64,000 nucleotides of DNA, from positions 53,598 through 117,597 of the forward strand of contig CBDFNK010000015.1 of NCBI GenBank assembly GCA_965250205.1, read 5' to 3'. A program made the translations under genes and the position numbers. The notes beneath the pieces were generated by a model. The model searched no databases. It was not told where the DNA came from and saw only the letters and a list, made by a program, of their open reading frames with translations. Below, piece after piece: positions 8,862 through 18,041 of the stretch (positions are counted from its first letter, which is position 1; every line of letters begins with the position of its first letter). Source of the stretch: JAHZKN01 sp965250205 (GTDB lineage Bacteria; Pseudomonadota; Alphaproteobacteria; Rhizobiales; Hyphomicrobiaceae).

Positions 8862-9860
8862 CTATGGCGTACCCCATAGCCCCGTTTTGGGTGCGCGCAG
8901 TTGGCCATGATCAAAAACAAACCCGCCGACACGATCTTTAGCCATCAACAACGGACCATCAAGGTCCAGCCAGCGCGCGTCACCGGCCAAGAGAAAGGCG
9001 GGCGCAACTGCAAGTGACGTTGCAACCATAGAACCAATCATAATCTCAAATCCACGCGCGCGCGCCTCTCGGAGTGCGAGACGCGCGGCGGTCAGACCGC
9101 CTGCCTTATCCAATTTGATATTCACGGCATCATATTTGCCAATCAAGCTTTCAAGATCGTCGGCCGTGTGGTGGCTTTCATCAGCGCACACGGCAATCGG
9201 CCTCGTAATTTTTGTGAGCGCGGCGTCTTGGTTGGTGGGCAAAGGCTGTTCGATGGTTTCGAAACCCAGATCTGCAGCGGTTTGTAAAAGGCACCCGAGA
9301 TCTTCGACCGTCCAGCCTTCATTGGCATCGCCTATCAAGCGGGCATCCTTGCGGGCTGAGCGCACGGCAACCATGCGTGCATGATCGTCATGTGTTCTGC
9401 CACCAAGTTTCAGTTTGAGCAGGCGGTGCGAAGACGCTTGTTGCGCGGCAGCGGCCATGGCGTCTGGCGTATCAAGGCTGATCGTTAAAGCTGTTTCAAA
9501 ACCGTTGTAAGGGCTCAAATTGAGGCGCTCTGCCACTGGTTGACCCGACTGCTTGGCCTCTAAGTCCCACAGGGCACAATCGATGGCATTGCGGGCTGCG
9601 CCGGCGGGCAGCATGGATATGAGGACATTTCGATTTTGTGTTGGCTGCCATTTTGAAATCGTGTCGGCAACGCCTTCTGGCGTTTCCCCATAGCGGGCAT
9701 AGGGCACACATTCGCCGCGACCGGTGTTCCCGTTTGTGTCCGACACGTTGGCAACGACAACGCAGGCTCCGGATTTTGCGCCACGTGCAATGACAAAGGG
9801 ATTTGCAAGGGGCCAGGTTTCAATCGCAACGTCAACGTTCAAGGATGGATCAGCCGTCAT
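8862..9860 (-). CDS. Enolase-superfamily dipeptide epimerase / N-acetyl-glutamate racemase-like (DgcA-like)
   Basis: Muconate-lactonizing subgroup of the enolase superfamily, related to L-Ala-D/L-Glu epimerases and DgcA. The 332 residues have the capping domain then a TIM barrel. Catalytic features: KLK (K149, K151), metal ligands in GDANEGW (D178), TIEQPLP (E204) and ADES (D227), and the second-face lysines in NIKLDK. The start at ATG 9858-9860 gives the family N-terminus; a longer reading to 10046 would add about 60 non-conserved residues encoded by repeat DNA and is rejected. The exact substrate is not deducible. Convergent with the MFS gene. Confidence 0.88.
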   Translation of the reverse strand: MTADPSLNVDVAIETWPLANPFVIARGAKSGACVVVANVSDTNGNTGRGECVPYARYGETPEGVADTISKWQPTQNRNVLISMLPAGAARNAIDCALWDLEAKQSGQPVAERLNLSPYNGFETALTISLDTPDAMAAAAQQASSHRLLKLKLGGRTHDDHARMVAVRSARKDARLIGDANEGWTVEDLGCLLQTAADLGFETIEQPLPTNQDAALTKITRPIAVCADESHHTADDLESLIGKYDAVNIKLDKAGGLTAARLALREARARGFEIMIGSMVATSLAVAPAFLLAGDARWLDLDGPLLMAKDRVGGFVFDHGQLRAPKTGLWGTP

Positions 9861-9960
9861 GAGGGATGTGTGATCTTGAGTTGCGTGGGGTGACCTGTAG
9901 GACGGGTATCCGCGATGCGCCAGGGTACCATGTGCTGCAAATAGAACTTCGACTACAGCA

Positions 9961-9983
9961 CCATTGAGTTTGCGGCTCAATGG
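9961..9983. repeat. Short inverted repeat upstream of the epimerase
   Basis: Perfect 8-bp arms CCATTGAG and CTCAATGG around 7 bases, about 100 bp upstream of the epimerase start on the minus strand. Possible regulatory site or leader hairpin; nothing more can be said. Confidence 0.45.
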
Positions 9984-10006
9984 GCGGGCGTCAACTGATC
10001 GATTGT

Positions 10007-10064
10007 CCAACACAAGCTTGCGCAGTGTTGGGGTTCTGTCCAACACAAGCTTGCGCAGTGTTGG
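10007..10064. repeat. Two tandem 25-bp hairpins (CCAACAC...GTGTTGG type)
   Basis: Two identical 25-bp palindromes (10007-10031 and 10040-10064) with outer arms CCAACAC/GTGTTGG and centre AAGCTTGCGCA, repeating every 33 bp. The same hairpin variant opens the array at 43726. They lie next to a REP-A tail (10072-10116). Confidence 0.9.
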
Positions 10065-10071
10065 GGTGAAT

Positions 10072-10116
10072 TAGAGCATCTTATCTGCGTTTGAGTAAAC
10101 ACTAGGCGTGCTCTAG
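10072..10116. repeat. REP-A tail fragment overlapping a stop codon
   Basis: AGAGCA...GGCGTGCTCTAG resembles the second hairpin of REP-A. On the minus strand its edge TAGAGCACGCC supplies the TAG stop of the 926-residue protein (10113-10115). Confidence 0.6.
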
Positions 10117-12893
10117 CGAATGCGCCCGCGCGCATGGGCCAGGAACAAATATACGCGACCTGTATCAGACAACAATTGGCTTTTGCCCATTGCGCCTGTG
10201 GGGTCGCTGGCTTCTGTGTCTCTGCGGATGCGGTCAAAGTCTGTCAGGAAGCGATCAACGGTTTGTTGCAGCCCAATGTCTGTACGCAAGCGGGTGGCAA
10301 ACTGGTCAAACAAAACTTGGCCTTCACCGCTATAGAAGGCGCGCGACATGACGTTGGTTTGACCACTGCGTAAACGCGCCCAGATTGATGCCGCCGCCGC
10401 AGGCTCAAGGGCGCCCGCCATCGCTTGAATGTTCAACGTAAAGTCATCGCTATTTGCGACCGGTTGAGCAGCCTGTGGGCGCTGTTCATCTTGACTGGCA
10501 CGGGCCAGCAAATCACCGAACGACCAATTATCACTGTCGCTCGCAATGCGTGAAGCACCGCGTTGAGCTTGCGGTCGGGGTGCTGCGCCTGCATGGGTTG
10601 GTGCGGGCGCACGCACGCTGGCTGCGGTGCCTTCATATGCGCCTGTCAGAGATGTTGTCGTTCTTTGTGGCGCGGCTGCGCCGCCTTTACTTGCAAGTCC
10701 GGCGAGCTGTGCAAGGCTGCGCAATTGATTGCGCATCGCAGTGCGCAGACCATCAGCATCGATTTGTTGTGTCCCGGGCAGTCGGTTGATCGCTTCGCGC
10801 AAGCGCTCTTGTTCGTTTGCAATATCGCGTGCCGCGGTCCCCGCGCGCTGGCGCATATCTTCAGAAGCGCCTGAGAACCGGTGGCGCATATTGCCAAGTT
10901 CTGTTTCAACGGCGTTGGTGACTTTGGAAAATTCATTTTGCAATTCGCTGATGATCCGGTCGCGTTTTTGTGCTTCCGTTTCCCGCTTCAGCCGGTCGAG
11001 GTCTGCCAACGCCCGGCTTTTGCTCTGCTCGGTGCCAACCAGCAGTTGTTCTGTCACTTCACGTGCGCGTTGCTCGGCATCGCTTAAAGAACCCTCGATC
11101 GTCGAAGAGTAACCTTGCACAAAGCGGCCGAATTCATCGGCCTTGCCGGTCAGATGCTCCAGCGTTTGGGAAAGATCTGAGTGGCGCGCTTTCAAGGTGA
11201 CGTCGATTTTGTGGTTGGCAGATTCCAGAGAATTGGCCGCTGACATGATGGATTGGCTTTGGTTTTCGAAGCGACCCGTTACAGAGTTAATCTGGCCAAG
11301 CAGGTTTTCTGAAACGTTTTTGAGCATTTCAGATTGGCCGGAAAGTCCTTCAATTGCTTTGAGGGATTGGCGCGTAATATTTTCACTGGTACGGCGTACC
11401 GCACTGATGCCCTGGGTTAGGGACTCATCCAGCTCATTTGATTGGTGGGTGATGTCTTCTTTGAAGGTTTTGGCGTGGGTATCGAGCGCCGTCGTTAGTG
11501 CGCGCGCGCGCTGGCCGACAGCTTCGTCAATCGCTGATGTTGATTTCTTGATTGAGTCGTCAAACAATTGCAGGCGTTCGTTGAAGGCAAGGTCAAGCGC
11601 CTTTGTGCGTTCAATCAACTGCACATCAAGTGTTTTGGCGCGGTTGGCGAGTGTCGTGTCAAGCGCGCGTGCATATTCTTCAAACACCGTTTGCAACGTA
11701 TCGGTGCGCGCACCGAGCGTGCTATCAAGCGTTTTGAGATAGCCGTCAAAGGCCACGCGCATTTGTTCTGAGCGATTGCCAAGTGCAGAGGCAAGACCTG
11801 TTGTGTAGCCTTCAAGAAGGACCTGAAGTTCTTCGGTGCGTCCGCCGAGCGATGTCTCAAGCTTGTTGACGTTGGTGCCGATGGAGGATTCAAGCGTCGT
11901 CAGGTTGTCACCAGCTTGTTGAATGATTTGTGCCAGTCGGATCTGCTGGTGTGACAGTTTTTCAATGAGCGAGGGCACCTCGCTGCCAAGTTGGCGTAGT
12001 GTGCCGGCAACCCGGTCTGAGGTATTGGAAAGCGCATTGCGCTCGCCGGACAGTTCCTGGATCAGTCCGCGAATTTTGCGTTCGTTGTCTTCATACGAGT
12101 TTTCAAGGGCTGAAACTTCATTGTGCACCAGCGCTTCAAGTTCTCCAGCGCGGCCCAAAGCACGCGACACGGCGTCATTCATGAACGCAACTTGGCGGCG
12201 CACGGCTTGGCCGAGTGAGGCGATGGATTGTTCTGCCATCCGGTCAGGTTCTGCAAGGCGTACAGCAACTTCAGCCATCGTTGATGAACGCAGCCGAAGC
12301 TCTTCCGTGCGCCACGCCAGCAACGCCAGGAACCATATAATCGCAATTGGTACGACGATGGCGGTCAGGGCGAAGAATGTGGTCGGCCGACCTATTATGC
12401 TGAGCAATGATGCGCCTGCGCCAAATTCTTGCCAGGTCATGACGGCGGCAAAACTTAGCCCGGCCAATGCCCAAACGGCGCTGGCGATGGCAGCAAATAC
12501 AAACGGACGATTGGATGGCTTTTGTTCCAGCGCATAAATCAGACCGCCGATAGAGGGCGCGTCGTCATTGGCGGCAATGGTGCCTTTGACGGGACCGGCG
12601 GGGCGTCTGCGCGAAACACGGCGCTGAGGCGCTTCGATGTCCACGTCACGCGCCCGTTCACCACTCATTTTTGCACCAGCATCCTGTGCGGAGTCAGTGG
12701 CAGTCCCGCTACCTTTCCCGCCATCTTTGCTTTTACGAGCCTCGGGGAGTGGCGGTGGTGAAGCCGTTGTTTGTTTTTGATCGGCGAGCGACATGGACAG
12801 CGATGGAGTGGCAGGTTGTGCCTCACCGCTGGCTGATGTGTTTTGGTTGATGTTCGTGGTAGACCGAACCACGTTGCGTTGGTCTTGAGCCAT
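10113..12893 (-). CDS. Large membrane-anchored coiled-coil protein (926 aa)
   Basis: No enzyme domain recognised. Residues 1-115 are polar and disordered, with an RRVSRRRP stretch. Two membrane helices follow at about 131-152 and 171-194, then a very long helical coiled-coil region (about 200-740) with internal repeats such as LETSLGGRTEELQVLLEGY, LDSTLGARTDTLQ and LDTTLANRAKTL. A Pro/Ala-rich linker and a conserved-looking C-terminal globular part of about 120 residues (from DNWSFGDLLARA) complete it. Similar proteins occur in Hyphomicrobiales and are often annotated as kinesin-like or apolipoprotein-like. A structural or scaffold role at the inner membrane is an inference. Divergent from the Hpt gene. 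Confidence 0.82.
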   Translation of the reverse strand: MAQDQRNVVRSTTNINQNTSASGEAQPATPSLSMSLADQKQTTASPPPLPEARKSKDGGKGSGTATDSAQDAGAKMSGERARDVDIEAPQRRVSRRRPAGPVKGTIAANDDAPSIGGLIYALEQKPSNRPFVFAAIASAVWALAGLSFAAVMTWQEFGAGASLLSIIGRPTTFFALTAIVVPIAIIWFLALLAWRTEELRLRSSTMAEVAVRLAEPDRMAEQSIASLGQAVRRQVAFMNDAVSRALGRAGELEALVHNEVSALENSYEDNERKIRGLIQELSGERNALSNTSDRVAGTLRQLGSEVPSLIEKLSHQQIRLAQIIQQAGDNLTTLESSIGTNVNKLETSLGGRTEELQVLLEGYTTGLASALGNRSEQMRVAFDGYLKTLDSTLGARTDTLQTVFEEYARALDTTLANRAKTLDVQLIERTKALDLAFNERLQLFDDSIKKSTSAIDEAVGQRARALTTALDTHAKTFKEDITHQSNELDESLTQGISAVRRTSENITRQSLKAIEGLSGQSEMLKNVSENLLGQINSVTGRFENQSQSIMSAANSLESANHKIDVTLKARHSDLSQTLEHLTGKADEFGRFVQGYSSTIEGSLSDAEQRAREVTEQLLVGTEQSKSRALADLDRLKRETEAQKRDRIISELQNEFSKVTNAVETELGNMRHRFSGASEDMRQRAGTAARDIANEQERLREAINRLPGTQQIDADGLRTAMRNQLRSLAQLAGLASKGGAAAPQRTTTSLTGAYEGTAASVRAPAPTHAGAAPRPQAQRGASRIASDSDNWSFGDLLARASQDEQRPQAAQPVANSDDFTLNIQAMAGALEPAAAASIWARLRSGQTNVMSRAFYSGEGQVLFDQFATRLRTDIGLQQTVDRFLTDFDRIRRDTEASDPTGAMGKSQLLSDTGRVYLFLAHARGRIR

Positions 12894-13309
12894 GCACCCG
12901 CCCAGAAATTATTTCTCTGCCCCTGTCGGCAGTTGATAGCGATTCAGACTATCGCATCCAAAACGGGCAGAGGTCTGAATTTTCTTAGCTCTGCCCGTAG
13001 TTTTCCACGACGAGCTGAACGCCAGGGACGATCCAAAAACCGGCCTTTTGAGACGCTCGGTGAGGCCCCATCCCTATTCCTACTGCTAAGCCGGGTTTAG
13101 GGCAAAAAAAAGATGAAATACAACCCTTTACCGCCATTCGCGCTGTGTGCGCGATAGTTGAGAAAAGGTTGCCAATTTAGGTTCAATTTAGGGGCTCAGT
13201 TTTATCAAGCTTTGGCGAGGTCCATGCGACACTCTCTCATGTCACCAGTTTGCTGCCCTTGGGTGGGTGAGAGCGCTGGCGATGGATTGAGTCTAGGGGA
13301 CCCTGGTGC
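12894..13309. other. Divergent intergenic region
   Basis: 416 bp between divergent genes. It must hold both promoters, but I see no convincing gene, repeat or hairpin. Confidence 0.5.
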
Positions 13310-13717
13310 ATGGCGCGTTATCAGCTACAAAACAACGTTCAATTGGCAGACAAGTCACTTTCGCAGGCACCTGAGGAGCCAGTGGCGCCTGCGCCCCTCG
13401 ATCACGCGCATTTGAGCCGTTACACGCTCAGCGATAAAGGCCTTGAACTTGAGATTCTGAGGCTGTTTCTGGCCCAGATTCCGCTCACAATTGAATCCTT
13501 GAAATTTGCCTCAATGGACAAGGATTGGGAGATTGCCGCCCATACCTTAAAGGGCTCGGCACGCTCTGTTGGCCTTGGGCGGTTGGCAGAATTAGGCCTC
13601 GAAGCTGAACAGCTTGGCGGGATTGGTGACAGGGAAGCGTGTTCGTGCCTGATCACCAAAATTGAAGGTGCGGCCATAGAGGCCGAGGCGTATATCAAAA
13701 TTCACTATGCGGCTTAA
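13310..13717 (+). CDS. Hpt (histidine phosphotransfer) domain protein
   Basis: Single-domain phosphorelay carrier of 135 residues. The phosphorylatable histidine is H78 in AAHTLKGSARSVG, the characteristic Hpt signature, within a helical bundle predicted from about residue 37 to the end; the first 35 residues are polar and Pro/Ala-rich. It would shuttle phosphate between response-regulator receivers and hybrid kinases in the cytoplasm. No partner kinase is adjacent; the divergent 926-residue protein is the nearest neighbour, so a functional link is only a guess. An alternative downstream start is possible since the N-terminus is not conserved. Confidence 0.88.
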   Translation: MARYQLQNNVQLADKSLSQAPEEPVAPAPLDHAHLSRYTLSDKGLELEILRLFLAQIPLTIESLKFASMDKDWEIAAHTLKGSARSVGLGRLAELGLEAEQLGGIGDREACSCLITKIEGAAIEAEAYIKIHYAA

Positions 13718-13963
13718 CGAACAGGCCAGGCCCGAGGATAGGCAGTCTCAGGCCGTAGAAGCGCAATTCGCTGTCGCTTGATCGCCCTTAAATAAATCAG
13801 CCGAGACATCATGGCCGCCCCAACTCGGCTTGAATTTACGCCGTTGCACGTCTAAGTGTCACGCCATCCGACGTTGACCCACAAGACTGCTGGCGATGGA
13901 CACGAAGGCAATCCCTCTTGCCCCCATGTTAGCCGCTGGTGATCAGGAGATAAGCGCGCCGCC

Positions 13964-14284
13964 ATGGCAAAAATAAAGTTTATACAACCAGATGGAACTG
14001 AGCAGGTCGTTGAAGCCGCAAACGGCCTGACGGTGATGGAAGTTGCCAAAATGAATGATGTGCCGGGCATTGAAGCCGAATGTGGCGGTGCCTGTGCTTG
14101 TGCGACGTGCCATGTGTATGTTGACGAAGCTTGGCGCGACAAAACAGGTAAACGCGCGAGCATGGAAGAAGACATGCTCGATTTTGCATTCAACGTGCGC
14201 GATGAGAGCCGTCTTTGTTGTCAGGTCACCGTGTCTGACGCGTTTGATGGTCTGGTACTTCGCGTTCCGGAAAAACAATTCTAA
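13964..14284 (+). CDS. 2Fe-2S ferredoxin, adrenodoxin/ISC type
   Basis: 106-residue soluble electron carrier. Cluster ligands C40, C46, C49 and C86 fit the C-x5-C-x2-C-x36-C spacing of vertebrate-type ferredoxins (ECGGACACATCHVYV ... SRLCCQV). Typical uses are iron-sulfur cluster assembly or P450-type oxygenases; no isc gene is adjacent. AGGAG about 13 bases upstream supports the ATG. The ferredoxin-NADP reductase gene follows 77 bp later in the same direction, so the two probably form an electron-transfer pair in one operon. Confidence 0.95.
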   Translation: MAKIKFIQPDGTEQVVEAANGLTVMEVAKMNDVPGIEAECGGACACATCHVYVDEAWRDKTGKRASMEEDMLDFAFNVRDESRLCCQVTVSDAFDGLVLRVPEKQF

Positions 14285-14361
14285 TCCATTGGCTTTGTGA
14301 GGCGCTGGAGTGGTGTAGGCACCAAAGTGCCATATCTTGAGAAGAAAGCGCAGGCATTGCT

Positions 14362-15435
14362 TTGACGAGTGCAGCAATTGGAGATCAAAACGATGTTGAT
14401 CAACCGGCACCAACGACCATTGAAACCGATGTTATAATCATTGGGGCAGGGCCAGTTGGTTTGTTCGCCGTGTTTGAACTTGGCCTTGTTGATATCAAGT
14501 GCCAGGTTATTGATATTCTAGATAAAGTTGGCGGGCAATGCTCCGAGCTTTATCCAGAAAAACCGATCTACGATATCCCGGCGTTGCCTGTCGTTACAGG
14601 TCAGGAGTTGACCGATCGGTTGATGGAACAAATTAAACCGTTTGGTGCAGAGTTTCATTTGGGGCAACGCATTGATCAACTTGGGCACCAGCCGGACGGT
14701 CAATTTTTACTCACCACTGATATCGGCAACCGCTTTTTGGCCAAGGTGGTCGTGATCGCTGCTGGTGGTGGTTCGTTCACTCCAAAACGGCCGCCTCTTG
14801 CTGGCATTGAAACGTTCGAGGGCACATCTGTGCACTATTCAGTGCGCCGCATTGCCGACTTCGCAGACCATGATGTGGTCATTGTCGGTGGTGGCGATTC
14901 CGCCTTGGATTGGACGCTCGCTCTCGAGCCAGTTGCAAAGCGTGTGACCCTGGTCCATCGCCGCGATGAGTTTCGCGCCGCTCCGCATTCCGTTGAGCAA
15001 ATGCGGGCTCTGGTCGCGAGTGAAAAAGTTGATCTGAAAATAGGGCAAGTCAAAGAACTAGAAGGTAGGGGTGCTCAACTCGAGCGCGTAACCTTGAAGC
15101 TGAAAGATAGCACAGAGACAGATGTTGCCTGTTCCGCTTTTCTTCCGTTTTTTGGCTTGACGATGAAGCTCGGTCCAGTTGCTGAATGGGGCCTCAACCT
15201 GGAAGAAAACTTGATTCCCGTCGACACTGAAAAGTTTGCCACCAGCGAACCTGGAATTTTTGCAATTGGCGACATCAATACCTATCCAGGCAAACTTAAA
15301 TTGATTTTGTCGGGCTTTCATGAAGCCGCACTGATGGCGCAAGACGCCCATCAGATTATCTACCCTGACAAAAAACTGCGCTTTCAATACACGACGTCTT
15401 CATCAAACCTGCAAAAGAAGCTTGGTGTGAAGTAG
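14362..15435 (+). CDS. Ferredoxin--NADP+ reductase, thioredoxin-reductase-like (type 2)
   Basis: FAD flavoprotein moving electrons between NADPH and ferredoxin. The 357 residues match the thioredoxin-reductase-like FNR group: FAD motif IIIGAGPVGLF near 25-35, GGQCSELYPEKPIYDIP, NADP motif VIVGGGDSALDW near 172-183, and GIFAIGDINTYPGKLKLI. There is no CxxC redox pair, separating it from thioredoxin reductase. The C-terminal tail ending KKLGVK is usual for this group. Start is TTG at 14362, with AGAAAG-type purines upstream; no in-frame ATG exists before the FAD motif. The partner is probably the ferredoxin encoded just upstream. Confidence 0.92.
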   Translation: MTSAAIGDQNDVDQPAPTTIETDVIIIGAGPVGLFAVFELGLVDIKCQVIDILDKVGGQCSELYPEKPIYDIPALPVVTGQELTDRLMEQIKPFGAEFHLGQRIDQLGHQPDGQFLLTTDIGNRFLAKVVVIAAGGGSFTPKRPPLAGIETFEGTSVHYSVRRIADFADHDVVIVGGGDSALDWTLALEPVAKRVTLVHRRDEFRAAPHSVEQMRALVASEKVDLKIGQVKELEGRGAQLERVTLKLKDSTETDVACSAFLPFFGLTMKLGPVAEWGLNLEENLIPVDTEKFATSEPGIFAIGDINTYPGKLKLILSGFHEAALMAQDAHQIIYPDKKLRFQYTTSSSNLQKKLGVK

Positions 15436-15496
15436 CACGATTTACAGCGCATTGCACTTAGTAGGCTTCACGCATCCGCTGCAACCTTTTGTTTTC

Positions 15497-15542
15497 GCGT
15501 ATCGTTTTTCCCAAAACAGGTTCCCACTTTTGGGCGATACGC
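15497..15542. repeat. REP-B palindromic repeat
   Basis: Arms GCGTATCG (15497-15504) and CGATACGC (15535-15542), with inner CCCAAAA and TTTTGGG arms. It ends one base before the stop codon of the minus-strand acetyltransferase gene. A second copy interrupted by a 25-bp hairpin lies at 20690-20760. Confidence 0.82.
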
Positions 15543-15543
15543 A

Positions 15544-16803
15544 TTAGCGGGTGCGGGCAAAGCCACGATGGAGCATTTGCCGGATAGGCAGCGGCAGCGC
15601 TTGTATTATCGCCTTTATGGTGCCCGGCAACTTGTTAAAGCCCAGAGCATGATAGACGCGTCCCAGTGGGCTCAGGGGCAGACACCAATCGCAGACATCA
15701 ACTGCACCATCCGCCCAGTCGAGTTTGTAATTGTCACCTGGCGCTAACAAGTCAAAGGTCTTCACGCCTGCCGCGATCGCGCTTTTAATTCCTTCTTCCA
15801 TCAGCAACACACCGGCACCGGCTTTTTCATAATCCATATGATAGACGATGATGTGGACGGAGCAGTGCCCTTTGGAGACGAAGGAGACCTCTATTGCTGC
15901 AATCTCATCACCAATTTTGAGCGCCGTTGTGCGACACCCCGTGGAATGGTTTGAGGACGCCGCTGCGGCTTGGAAAAACAGCCGGGTACGTTCGTCCTGG
16001 ATCGCAGGTGAAACAAGACCCCGCGCTTTGAGCCAGATACGCTTCATGGTGACGGCTTGGCTGGCAACCGTTGCGCGTTCGTCGCCATCGACGTGTGTTT
16101 TGACAGATAATTCAGCGCGCTCCTCAACGCGGCGACGCAAGCGGCGGCGGTTCCTACGAGCCTTACCGTTATAGCGTTTCTGATAGTCGTCAAACGATTG
16201 TGATTGTGACAGATCGAGATAGGGTGCGGTTTTTTGCGCTTGCGGGGTGATGCACACAGCGTGCATGAGGTCTGCAACAACAGCATCTGCCCGCACTTTG
16301 CGCAGGTGCACCACATCGGCTGAAATATTTTTTGTCAGAAAGTCCCATGAATCGCGCACATCTTGCGCGCAAACCGCTGTCTGATCGACTAATGCATCGC
16401 CATATTGGCTGACGGGATGGCCCATCCATGTGAGATGCTTCATACCGCCCGTGCGTTGTACAATGAGCGGCCACACCATGACAAGTTTGCCGGCTCGATA
16501 CCCTGTGACAATCGCCAGGCTATTTTGCGCGCCACCTTCTATCAAAAAGGGGTTGCACCAGTGCCAGAGCCAATGGAAACTTTGAAACACCTGCGGACCT
16601 GTGCTGGCTCGGTCAAACAGTTCACACCAGTCCGCCTCAAGCGCATCAAAGTCTGCACGTGTGGTGATGATAGAAAAGGTGCATTGGGCCCGAGGTGGGG
16701 CAGAGTTCAGCGATTTGCGACGATGTTCTCTGGTTGCCGTGGCCGGTGGGCCAGGCGCTAGAGGGGGGCGGTCAGCTAAAAGATATTCACGTTGTCGGGA
16801 CAT
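15544..16803 (-). CDS. GNAT-family acetyltransferase, CelD/BioF2-like
   Basis: Double-GNAT-fold protein similar to the CelD/BcsL group, annotated as acetyltransferases possibly involved in cellulose or polysaccharide modification. Key stretches: FDALEADWCELFDRA and FQSFHWLWHWCNPF near the N-terminus; the basic segment KARRNRRRLRRRVEE in the middle; and the GNAT-like C-terminal half with GDEIAAIEVSF, DYEKAGAGVLLMEEGIKSAI and FDLLAPGDNYKLDW. The start at 16803 (419 residues) is chosen because the longer reading to 16896 adds 31 atypical residues; neither start has a strong ribosome site. No polysaccharide gene lies nearby. Confidence 0.8.
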   Translation of the reverse strand: MSRQREYLLADRPPLAPGPPATATREHRRKSLNSAPPRAQCTFSIITTRADFDALEADWCELFDRASTGPQVFQSFHWLWHWCNPFLIEGGAQNSLAIVTGYRAGKLVMVWPLIVQRTGGMKHLTWMGHPVSQYGDALVDQTAVCAQDVRDSWDFLTKNISADVVHLRKVRADAVVADLMHAVCITPQAQKTAPYLDLSQSQSFDDYQKRYNGKARRNRRRLRRRVEERAELSVKTHVDGDERATVASQAVTMKRIWLKARGLVSPAIQDERTRLFFQAAAASSNHSTGCRTTALKIGDEIAAIEVSFVSKGHCSVHIIVYHMDYEKAGAGVLLMEEGIKSAIAAGVKTFDLLAPGDNYKLDWADGAVDVCDWCLPLSPLGRVYHALGFNKLPGTIKAIIQALPLPIRQMLHRGFARTR

Positions 16804-16899
16804 GGCCGGCCAAATCTGGGACAGGGTGTAAAATTGCTCATATATCTGAGCAAGTATATTTGAGCAAGGCCCGTGCCAAAATGCTCTGTTAACCATTAC

Positions 16900-17985
16900 A
16901 GCGTGTTGCCCAAAAGTGGGTCCAAGTTATGCCAACACAGCGCAAGCTCATGCCTATCCCTTTAGCTCCGGAAAGCGCTGTATGGCAGGGTTTGATCGAT
17001 GATTTGGCGCATGGTTTTTGCGGGTCTGTCGATAAGGCCTTCGATGGTACGCGCTGCGATGCGTGCAACGCCGTTGGTGTTGCGGCGATTGGTGCGAAAA
17101 ACGAATTCGTCGAAATAGGCTTGCAGGTGTTTCGAGCGAACAGCACCGCCATGCGTGCCAAGCAACCATCGTTTCAACTGTGACATCACCCAGTGGACGC
17201 TTTGCAGCGCATCCGCCTTGCGCCGTTGATCTGGTTTCTGCACAATCATCTCATGACGACGCGCGCCGAGACTGCGCCGATTGTAACTGGCCAGTCCATC
17301 GGTGGTTACCAACGCGTCCGCAGTAACATTATCGTCGGCAAACCGTTGCAGGGTCTTTTCATCGTTATTTTCTGCGTGTGCCAGCCGCACGCGACCTGCG
17401 CGCTGTGCCGCGACCAGCACCATGTGCTTTCCCGCTCGTTTGCCACCGATCAATCCTTCATCGATTTCAACATCTTGGCCCAGACGCGTACGATCAGGCC
17501 GCACCATCGAACCACGCAGCTTGTGCAGCCAGGCCCACGCCGTTTTGTAAGAACCAAAGCCCATGATCCGCTGCAGTTCCTTGGCTGAAATGCCGTTCTT
17601 GCGCGATGAAATTTCAAACACGGCACGGAACCACATCTTTAAAGGCTTGCGGGTTTTCTCAAGCACCGTGCCCGAGGTCAGAGAGGTCTGGTGACCACAG
17701 TCAGCACACTCAAAGCGCGTGCCGCCGTTCTCTTCCCAAACACGTTTGGAATGGCAACGTGCACAGGCCGGTTTGCCGCCCCAACGCACCGCAATCCAGT
17801 AAGCTCGGCAGTCTTCTTCCGTTGCAAACCGCTGTTCAAACTCAATCGCTGTCTTTGGAAAATTCCGCCAAAGGTTATCTGTTCTTTTGCTCATATGCTG
17901 CCTCCTGTCAGGCTGCAACATCAGCTGAAATTACGCCGGTTTTAAGGGGAAGCTTGTGTTGGATTTTGGGACAAACAACACGCTC
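16900..17985 (-). mobile_element. IS1595-family insertion sequence (approximate ends)
   Basis: About 1.1 kb carrying one intact transposase gene. Candidate imperfect terminal inverted repeats are AGCGTGTTG...CCCAAAA at 16900 and its inverted counterpart ending 17985 (AGCGTGTTG then CCCAAAA in reverse). I could not find an 8-bp target duplication, so the exact ends are uncertain. Confidence 0.6.
16962..17894 (-). CDS. IS1595-family transposase
   Basis: 310-residue DDE-type transposase that looks complete. The N-terminal zinc ribbon has two CxxC pairs (CARC, then CADC) in the ISXO2-like arrangement. The catalytic part shows DVEIDEGLIGGK, VTTDGLASY and the HWVMSQLKRWLLGTHGG block, then a C-terminal FRTNRR motif typical of this family. 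ATG at 17894 is chosen because AGGAGG lies 6 bases upstream; a longer ATG at 17921 lacks a ribosome site. No frameshift is visible, so the element may still be able to move. Confidence 0.92.
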   Translation of the reverse strand: MSKRTDNLWRNFPKTAIEFEQRFATEEDCRAYWIAVRWGGKPACARCHSKRVWEENGGTRFECADCGHQTSLTSGTVLEKTRKPLKMWFRAVFEISSRKNGISAKELQRIMGFGSYKTAWAWLHKLRGSMVRPDRTRLGQDVEIDEGLIGGKRAGKHMVLVAAQRAGRVRLAHAENNDEKTLQRFADDNVTADALVTTDGLASYNRRSLGARRHEMIVQKPDQRRKADALQSVHWVMSQLKRWLLGTHGGAVRSKHLQAYFDEFVFRTNRRNTNGVARIAARTIEGLIDRPAKTMRQIIDQTLPYSAFRS

Positions 17986-18041
17986 AATCATAGGGTTAAA
18001 GCATGTTGGGTGAATCCAATTTCGCGCGACATGCCCCAGCG

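Noticed and set aside
9861..10046. N-terminal extension of the epimerase to 10046
   Set aside because: The extra residues would be translated from hairpin-repeat DNA and have no counterpart in the enzyme family.
10729..12537. Plus-strand frames (for example 10729-11112, 11143-11742, 11923-12537) opposite the coiled-coil protein
   Set aside because: Antisense shadows of a repetitive coding region, Ser/Arg-rich with no recognisable family.
16885..18000. Target-site duplication around the IS1595 element
   Set aside because: The flanking 8-mers next to the candidate ends do not match, so the element boundaries remain approximate.
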